From: an uncultured bacterium
GTDB taxonomy: Bacteria > Patescibacteriota > Dojkabacteria > SC72
Assembly (NCBI GenBank): GCA_903906305.1
Contig: CAIVJR010000009.1
Span: forward strand, 1-36,686
Direction: 5' to 3'
DNA: 36,686 bases
Made by a program: the position numbers and the translations under genes. The notes below the pieces were generated by a model that was given only the letters and a program-made list of their open reading frames with translations, had not been told where the DNA came from and did no database searches. Position 1 is the stretch's first letter. Each line of letters starts with the position of its first letter. Shown piece after piece: positions 32,224 to 36,686 of this stretch.

Positions 32224-32229
32224 ATTATA
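32224..32229 (-). promoter_or_regulatory. -10 box, leaderless giant repeat gene
   Basis: TATAAT on the minus strand ends 8 nt before ATG 32215. TAAAGGT lies between and could be a weak ribosome site only if transcription began earlier. Confidence 0.5.
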
Positions 32230-32277
32230 TACAATCAAGAGAGTAATGGGAAAGAAAAAAGTGGAAATAGTGAATGT

Positions 32278-32778
32278 TTATTTTTCAATATGTTTATTCA
32301 TATCGCTTAATATTGTATCCGTATTAGCTTCAGTATATGGAACATATTCTACACTAACAGATGTTCCATCTGAGATAGTAATATCTCTATGCATATCTAT
32401 TGGAATATCCCCAATGGGGCCATTTCCTTTTCTAGCACTAACATAGGATACCTTTACAAGAGCAATAGCCTGATCTACATTTTTCAAATCTTCCTGACCT
32501 AGCTCTTTCTCCCATATATTACTGTTCTCATCTTTACAATATAGCTTTGCAAGGCTTTGAATAGGAGCTTGTGGACTTACTAAGGTAGAAATTGTAGCAA
32601 CATATCTAGAGCCTCTAAACGTCCAATTGGGTAATGGTTTTTCAACATAATAATCTTTATTCTCAAGACTTACTTTGTTAAAAAATTCTCCATATGTTCT
32701 AGCCAAGTACTCGGTATTCATATCTATTTGAATAGTTTGATCTGAAGGATCACCCATAGATGTTTCTGTGGCTATCAT
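32278..32778 (-). CDS. Hypothetical protein, paralogue of 32806-33345
   Basis: The 166-residue soluble product has no recognised family. Its second half, NIWEKELGQ, VDQAIALVKVSYVSAR, VSVEYVPYTEANTDTILSDMNKHIEK, aligns by eye with that of the gene upstream (NVWDLKISG, LIDAIARIHFIMNSTR, VSFLPYDMPGSSNAESILPYLHDKLDKK). The shared plan is a strand, a helix, a strand and a C-terminal helix. It has no signal peptide. An A+T-rich TATAAAT precedes ATG 32778 directly. Confidence 0.6.
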   Translation of the reverse strand: MIATETSMGDPSDQTIQIDMNTEYLARTYGEFFNKVSLENKDYYVEKPLPNWTFRGSRYVATISTLVSPQAPIQSLAKLYCKDENSNIWEKELGQEDLKNVDQAIALVKVSYVSARKGNGPIGDIPIDMHRDITISDGTSVSVEYVPYTEANTDTILSDMNKHIEK

Positions 32779-32805
32779 ATTTATATTTATTTAAGAAATT
32801 ATATA

Positions 32806-33345
32806 TTACTTCTTTATCTTCTTATCCAGTTTATCATGCAAATATGGAAGTATTGATTCAGCATTCGAACTCCCAGGCATATCATATGGTAGGAAACTAA
32901 CCTTGAGAAGTATCCTTCCATCTATTTTTGCATAGGAATCATATACTCTAGTAGAATTCATTATAAAGTGAATTCTAGCGATAGCGTCTATAAGAGAAGC
33001 TAAATTGGGATCTTTTGAGCCAGAGATTTTTAAATCCCAAACATTTGTGCTTGAATCTAAGCTTTCAAGTATAACAAGGTTCTCTTGATTATTATGTAGA
33101 AGATTTCCTGGGAAATCACCTGTAGTGGCAAAAAGTCTCTCGTTGCTTTCTTCATTCTCTCCCTTATCTTCAATAAGATATACAGCATCCCCATTACGTG
33201 ATAACGAGAAGCAATCTCCAAACATATCCATAAGGTCTCCTGCGTTCTCAATAGTATTATGAGCAGATACTTCTGGTTGTATGTTATTTGTTGGTTCTGA
33301 ATTTGGCTCCTGTGATTCTGTTTGTGGTTCTAGTGGATCTGGCAT
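32806..33345 (-). CDS. Hypothetical protein, paralogue of 32278-32778
   Basis: The 179-residue product has an N-terminal low-complexity region rich in Pro, Glu, Gln and Ser (residues 1-35), followed by the same type of alpha/beta domain as the downstream gene. The two are on the same strand, 27 nt apart, so probably one transcript arose by tandem duplication. It has no membrane segment. Function unknown. Confidence 0.6.
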   Translation of the reverse strand: MPDPLEPQTESQEPNSEPTNNIQPEVSAHNTIENAGDLMDMFGDCFSLSRNGDAVYLIEDKGENEESNERLFATTGDFPGNLLHNNQENLVILESLDSSTNVWDLKISGSKDPNLASLIDAIARIHFIMNSTRVYDSYAKIDGRILLKVSFLPYDMPGSSNAESILPYLHDKLDKKIKK

Positions 33346-33431
33346 AAATATATATAACCCTAAAATTATATTTTACTCTTCTCTGTATTAAATATATCAT
33401 TAAATATATATAACTTGTAAGGGTAAAGAAT

Positions 33432-34034
33432 ATGGACAAAAAGATCATACAAGTATCATTTGTAGGAATGGATCCTACGGAGGCATTAAAGAAATATACA
33501 TTAGAAAAGATTCTGAAGAAGGAAAATCTTTTAGAAGAAGCTACAAAGGTAGAAGTAGTATTAAAAGAACAAACATACAGTAGAGGTATAGAGAATGATT
33601 TTAGAGTGAACATGGATGTATATCTTCCAAAAGCATTGGTTAGAGTAGAGGAGAGTGGTCCAGAGATGTATGCAAATATTGATAAGGCAACAGATGTACT
33701 CTTTAGAAGATTAAAAAGATACAACGATCAAAAAGCACATTGGGAGGGTCAAGAATCATGGAGAGTACTAGAAGCAGAGGTAGCTCAACAGACACTCTCT
33801 GATGGGCCTGAGATCGATTTAGAAGACTATTCTGACTATGTACCCAAGATAGCCAAAAGAAAGATAGCAGATGATATGTCTCCATTAGAAGAGGGAGAAG
33901 CTATCGAAAGAATGGAACTGATGGGATATGATCAATACCTATTTAGAAGTAAGAATACAAACAAAATATCAATGATATATAGAAGAAAGCATGGAGGATA
34001 TGGTTTGGTGGAACCACCTGATGATCTAGCTTAA
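33432..34034 (+). CDS. hpf: Ribosome hibernation promoting factor, long form
   Basis: The 200-residue protein is a long HPF that binds the 30S decoding region in its N-terminal domain and dimerises ribosomes to 100S through its C-terminal domain. Residues 1-100 (IQVSFVGMDPTEALKKYTLEKI, YANIDKATDVLFRRLKRYNDQKA) match the S30AE domain. The C-terminal MSPLEEGEAIERMELMGYDQYLFRSK followed by MIYRRKHGGYGLVEP matches the dimerisation domain. The middle linker is acidic. The gene is divergent from the 32806-33345 gene, and a strong terminator follows. Confidence 0.93.
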   Translation: MDKKIIQVSFVGMDPTEALKKYTLEKILKKENLLEEATKVEVVLKEQTYSRGIENDFRVNMDVYLPKALVRVEESGPEMYANIDKATDVLFRRLKRYNDQKAHWEGQESWRVLEAEVAQQTLSDGPEIDLEDYSDYVPKIAKRKIADDMSPLEEGEAIERMELMGYDQYLFRSKNTNKISMIYRRKHGGYGLVEPPDDLA

Positions 34035-34047
34035 TATGTATTAACAA

Positions 34048-34077
34048 AAAAGGAGGCCCAAAGCCTCCTTTTCTTTT
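34048..34077 (+). terminator. Terminator of hpf
   Basis: AAAAGGAGGC pairs with GCCTCCTTTT around CCAAA, with further T after it. It may also end the convergent minus-strand gene at 34094, since A-rich flanks give T on the other strand. Confidence 0.85.
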
Positions 34078-34093
34078 ACATCTATCAATATAT

Positions 34094-34948
34094 TTACTTA
34101 GCTGTTAAGTTTTTAAATATATTTGCTGTAGTACTAAACAATCCATACTTTGGTTTGCTTGTAGAATTATCCTGTACCTTGTAATCAGCTTTCTTTCCAG
34201 ACAACCAAGTAGCCTTGTTGTTGGATACCTGTTGTTGAACATAGAAAGTTGTAGTTTGAGCCTTGTATGTATCAAAGTCTAATTTAGCACCAGACTCTAA
34301 TGCTGCTGTCTCTGTTGGGAACATCTGAGCACTGTATTGGTTGAAGAAGCTCTTCAAGTCATCATCGGTATATGTAATGGTAGGTGTAAGAAGCTTCGTA
34401 GTTAAGATATCTAACTCTATTTCTTTCTTAAGTTCAACATCTGTTAAGTTGTTTGCTGTTAACGCTGCTTCATATTGCTCTTGTCCACCAAGACTTGTAA
34501 TGATCTGATCAACTTGAGATTTAATCTCTTCGTCAGATGCTGTTACTTTAGCTTTCTTAGCTTCCAATTTGATTATTTCATTCTCAATCAACTGTGTTGC
34601 TGCTGTTTGTCCATATGCTTGTTGTAGAAGTTTGTTCCACTCTGATTTGGATATTCTTGTACCATCAACGATAGCGACACTGTAGTCATTGTTAAGGTAT
34701 TGAACACCAAGGTCAATTAATGCGAATGAACCAACTACTATCAATACAAGTCCTACAATCTTTAAGACTGTCTTTGAAGTTTTTGATTCCTTCAATTGAG
34801 CAAATATCTTCTTAAAGTCAGGCATCTTTACCTTAATCTTAATGTTTGAAGGATTTGATTTTTTTACAACAAATTTGACCTTTGCAGGTGCTATTGGGGC
34901 TTTTGTTTGAGGCTTTTTAGGGGAACTCTTTTTCTTATCTTTAGACAT
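34094..34948 (-). CDS. Membrane-anchored SurA-N-like foldase protein
   Basis: The 284-residue protein has a basic, Pro/Lys-rich cytoplasmic N-terminus (1-57), a membrane helix at about 61-79 (VLKIVGLVLIVVGSFALI) and an outer part. The segment AIVDGTRISKSEWNKLLQQAYG, then QLIENEIIKLEAKKAKVTASDEEI and LGGQEQYEAALTANNLTDVELKKEIELDI follow the SurA/PrsA/trigger-factor-like chaperone N-domain. I see no PPIase (parvulin) domain after it. It probably helps fold exported proteins, by family analogy. Separate from the M23 gene by 70 nt, with the same orientation. Confidence 0.78.
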   Translation of the reverse strand: MSKDKKKSSPKKPQTKAPIAPAKVKFVVKKSNPSNIKIKVKMPDFKKIFAQLKESKTSKTVLKIVGLVLIVVGSFALIDLGVQYLNNDYSVAIVDGTRISKSEWNKLLQQAYGQTAATQLIENEIIKLEAKKAKVTASDEEIKSQVDQIITSLGGQEQYEAALTANNLTDVELKKEIELDILTTKLLTPTITYTDDDLKSFFNQYSAQMFPTETAALESGAKLDFDTYKAQTTTFYVQQQVSNNKATWLSGKKADYKVQDNSTSKPKYGLFSTTANIFKNLTAK

Positions 34949-35018
34949 TGATGAACATATCTATGAATTTATTAACCTCTAGTTTAGCAGAATATCCTGT
35001 AAGTGGAAAGGGGGAGAG

Positions 35019-36296
35019 TTATCTTAGGTGAACATATATACTTCGCTTGCCATCACTTTGTACAACAATTGCATAGTTTTGCTGACAATTTGAGTCGTAC
35101 CCTCGGTACAAAGTTCCACCATATGCAGAAAGTACTGGTGCATTTGCTGCTCCATTTGGTCTTGAAAGATCAATTGCTCTTCCACTATGGTAATCTTGGG
35201 TCATAATTACGGTTCCTGCTATTGGAACTTGATACATGTTTGATCTTACATATGGATAGTTCCATCCATCTGAAGGACTAATAATTCCAGAACCTTCTCC
35301 CCATACTAAGTATCCTGCGAAAGGATCTACACTAGCTGTAAATGTCCCTGAAGTTCGAGTATCAATTCCAAAATGAAGATGAGCACCAGTTGAACATTTT
35401 CCTGACCCAGGGTATACATATCCAATTATTGAACCTCTCGCAACTGGGCCGCTATTAACAATTTCTCCCATATGGGCATTAATCCAGGTGATGATAGCGG
35501 CATCTAATTGAGCCTGTAATGTCTTGTTTTGTCTCAAAGCTGAGAGTAAAGAAGCAGATTTCGCTTGTGATTGTGCTAAAAGACTATTTTTTTCTGCAAT
35601 TTGTGCTTCCAGACTTTTATTCTGTGCCGCTAAATCAGATCTCTCAGCTAATATCCCATTCTGTTTGGTAACTAAATCCGCTTTTTGTACTGAAAGCGCA
35701 TCTTCCTCCCTCTTTAACTCGGTTGCCTTTTGAGCATAGTCTTCTAATGAAGCAATATCTTGTGCACGGGTTACTATTAAATATTTGGTTTTCCTTAATA
35801 TATTTGAGAAACTTTTTGAATCTAAGAACAGATCAAATGTGCTTAGAAATGAATATTTGTATGATTCTGCAATTCTTTGATTTACAGTACCTTCTAAGAC
35901 AGAAATTTCTTGTTTTAGTAATGACACGGAATCTTCCTTATCCTGAATATCTTGTTCTAATATTTTAATTTCAATATCATGAGCTGCGATCTCAATTTCA
36001 AGAGATTTTATTAAGTTTTGTGTCTGTGTTACCTGATTAGAAATATATGTGATCTTGTCTTCAAGGGTTAATTGCTTGTATTGCTCTTCATTAAGCTGGT
36101 TTTGTAAAGTACCTTGTTCTTTTTGTAGTTGAGTGAATTGTTCAAGGAGATAGTTGTAACACTGAACTTCGGACATATATCCGGGGCAAGTAGTAGCAGC
36201 TGATACGGGTTTATCCTTATACACCATCAAACCAATGAAAAAGGTAACTAACAATATCGTAACCAAGGTTGTTGGTACTAACTTTTTAATATTCAT
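35019..36296 (-). CDS. Coiled-coil murein hydrolase with apparently permuted M23 domain
   Basis: The 425-residue protein has a signal peptide or anchor (residues 7-33, ending VSAA) and a coiled coil at about 47-265, as in EnvC, PcsB and CwlO, the FtsEX-controlled hydrolases. The M23 (LytM) parts come in reversed order. AHMGEIVNSGPVARGSIIG and STGAHLHFGID (H306, H308), normally the end of the domain, occupy 274-330; MTQDYHSGRAIDL (H370, D376), APVLSAYGGTL and SIYVHLR, normally its beginning, occupy 360-425. The ORF ends at YVHLR, exactly where the first piece would continue. All metal-ligand motifs are present, but H-x5-D replaces the usual H-x3-D. It lies 2 nt after ftsX. Confidence 0.82.
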   Translation of the reverse strand: MNIKKLVPTTLVTILLVTFFIGLMVYKDKPVSAATTCPGYMSEVQCYNYLLEQFTQLQKEQGTLQNQLNEEQYKQLTLEDKITYISNQVTQTQNLIKSLEIEIAAHDIEIKILEQDIQDKEDSVSLLKQEISVLEGTVNQRIAESYKYSFLSTFDLFLDSKSFSNILRKTKYLIVTRAQDIASLEDYAQKATELKREEDALSVQKADLVTKQNGILAERSDLAAQNKSLEAQIAEKNSLLAQSQAKSASLLSALRQNKTLQAQLDAAIITWINAHMGEIVNSGPVARGSIIGYVYPGSGKCSTGAHLHFGIDTRTSGTFTASVDPFAGYLVWGEGSGIISPSDGWNYPYVRSNMYQVPIAGTVIMTQDYHSGRAIDLSRPNGAANAPVLSAYGGTLYRGYDSNCQQNYAIVVQSDGKRSIYVHLR

Positions 36297-36298
36297 AT

Positions 36299-36686
36299 CT
36301 ATTTCAAATATCTCTTCACTGCGCTAAAACTACTAACTACACCAAGAAGGGCACCAAATACTAAGTGAGACACATAGTATATGGGAATGAAGATGACGTT
36401 AGGAGTTCTAAGGAAATTAAGACCAAAATCAGAAAGCATTTGATTTAACCATGTAGCAAAATCTGTACCTTGGGCATAGAGAACAGTGGCATACCAAGGG
36501 ATTATTATTAGTGTAGCAGCTAAGAAACCACCTACGAGGCCATAGAAAGCACCTTCCAATATGAATGGTGTCTTTATGAATGAATTAGTAGAACCAACCA
36601 AGTTCATGATCTGAATCTCATCTTTATGTGCGTTGATATTGAAACCAATGGTAATTCTAATTAAGAAGAAGGATATAACTAGTAGG
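36299..36686 (-). CDS. ftsX: Cell-division permease-like protein FtsX, C-terminal part (5' end outside window)
   Basis: The minus-strand frame is open to the window edge and ends at TAG 36299. An internal ATG at 36607 is not the start: the upstream frame continues LLVISFFLIRITIGFNINAHKDEIQIMNLVG. EIQIMNLVGSTNSFIKTPF is the FtsX motif EIeIMkLVGAt..FIr.PF at the cytoplasmic side of a membrane helix. Two further hydrophobic segments follow (GLVGGFLAATLIIIPW and IYYVSHLVFGALLGVV). FtsX with the ATPase FtsE controls murein hydrolases across the membrane. Its partner hydrolase is encoded 2 nt downstream. ftsE should lie beyond the window end. Confidence 0.9.
   Translation of the reverse strand, partial: LLVISFFLIRITIGFNINAHKDEIQIMNLVGSTNSFIKTPFILEGAFYGLVGGFLAATLIIIPWYATVLYAQGTDFATWLNQMLSDFGLNFLRTPNVIFIPIYYVSHLVFGALLGVVSSFSAVKRYLK

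Noticed and set aside
36299-36607. Independent 102-residue gene starting at 36607
   Set aside because: The frame continues upstream to the window edge with FtsX-like sequence, so the ATG is internal to ftsX.

Overview
This AT-rich window is most likely chromosomal DNA of a Candidate Phyla Radiation (Patescibacteria) bacterium of the Dojkabacteria/Microgenomates kind; the lineage is an inference from gene content. Pointers are a type-2 isoleucyl-tRNA synthetase, CarD and YvcK homologues, an FtsX/murein-hydrolase pair, tRNAs without an encoded CCA, short conserved CPR-style proteins, and many genes whose ATG lies only 5-9 nt after a TATAAT-like box (leaderless transcription). TGA is used as a stop, so the code is standard. 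No insertion sequence, prophage, CRISPR array or rRNA was seen.

Layout. 1-5160: end of gltX, tRNA-Gln(CUG), an alpha/beta hydrolase, a protein resembling endonuclease/exonuclease/phosphatase enzymes, two unknown proteins and oligoendopeptidase F. 5160-6940: about 1.8 kb with no convincing ordinary gene but many long complementary helices. I read it as a row of plus-strand RNAs: a large ornate RNA (A, about 5230-5957), two smaller structured segments (B and C), an RNA with its own promoter and terminator (D, about 6464-6688), and a T-box leader for ileS. 6943-12760: ileS, carD, yvcK, an FkbM methyltransferase and a secreted lysozyme-like protein. 12865-19920: a membrane CapA-like protein, unknown genes (one with its start codon sealed in a hairpin), an OGG1-like DNA glycosylase, a HEAT-repeat protein, a putative helix-hairpin-helix glycosylase relative and a ParB-like protein. 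19961-27603: flavodoxin, ABC exporter, PQ-loop and MFS membrane proteins, several small genes including two that are not obvious from long-ORF searches, a HAD-like protein, an SDR and a GNAT. 27661-33345: tRNA-Asn, a 1476-residue exported repeat protein and two related unknown proteins. 33432-36686: long-form HPF, a SurA-like foldase, a coiled-coil hydrolase with an apparently circularly permuted M23 domain, and the end of ftsX.

Themes. The gltX/tRNA-Gln and T-box/ileS loci concern aminoacylation. FtsX, the coiled-coil M23 protein, the lysozyme-like protein, the SurA-like foldase and the repeat protein concern the cell envelope. OGG, the glycosylase relative and perhaps the HEAT protein suggest base repair. 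The main candidates for something undescribed are the structured-RNA region, especially RNA A, and the permuted hydrolase.
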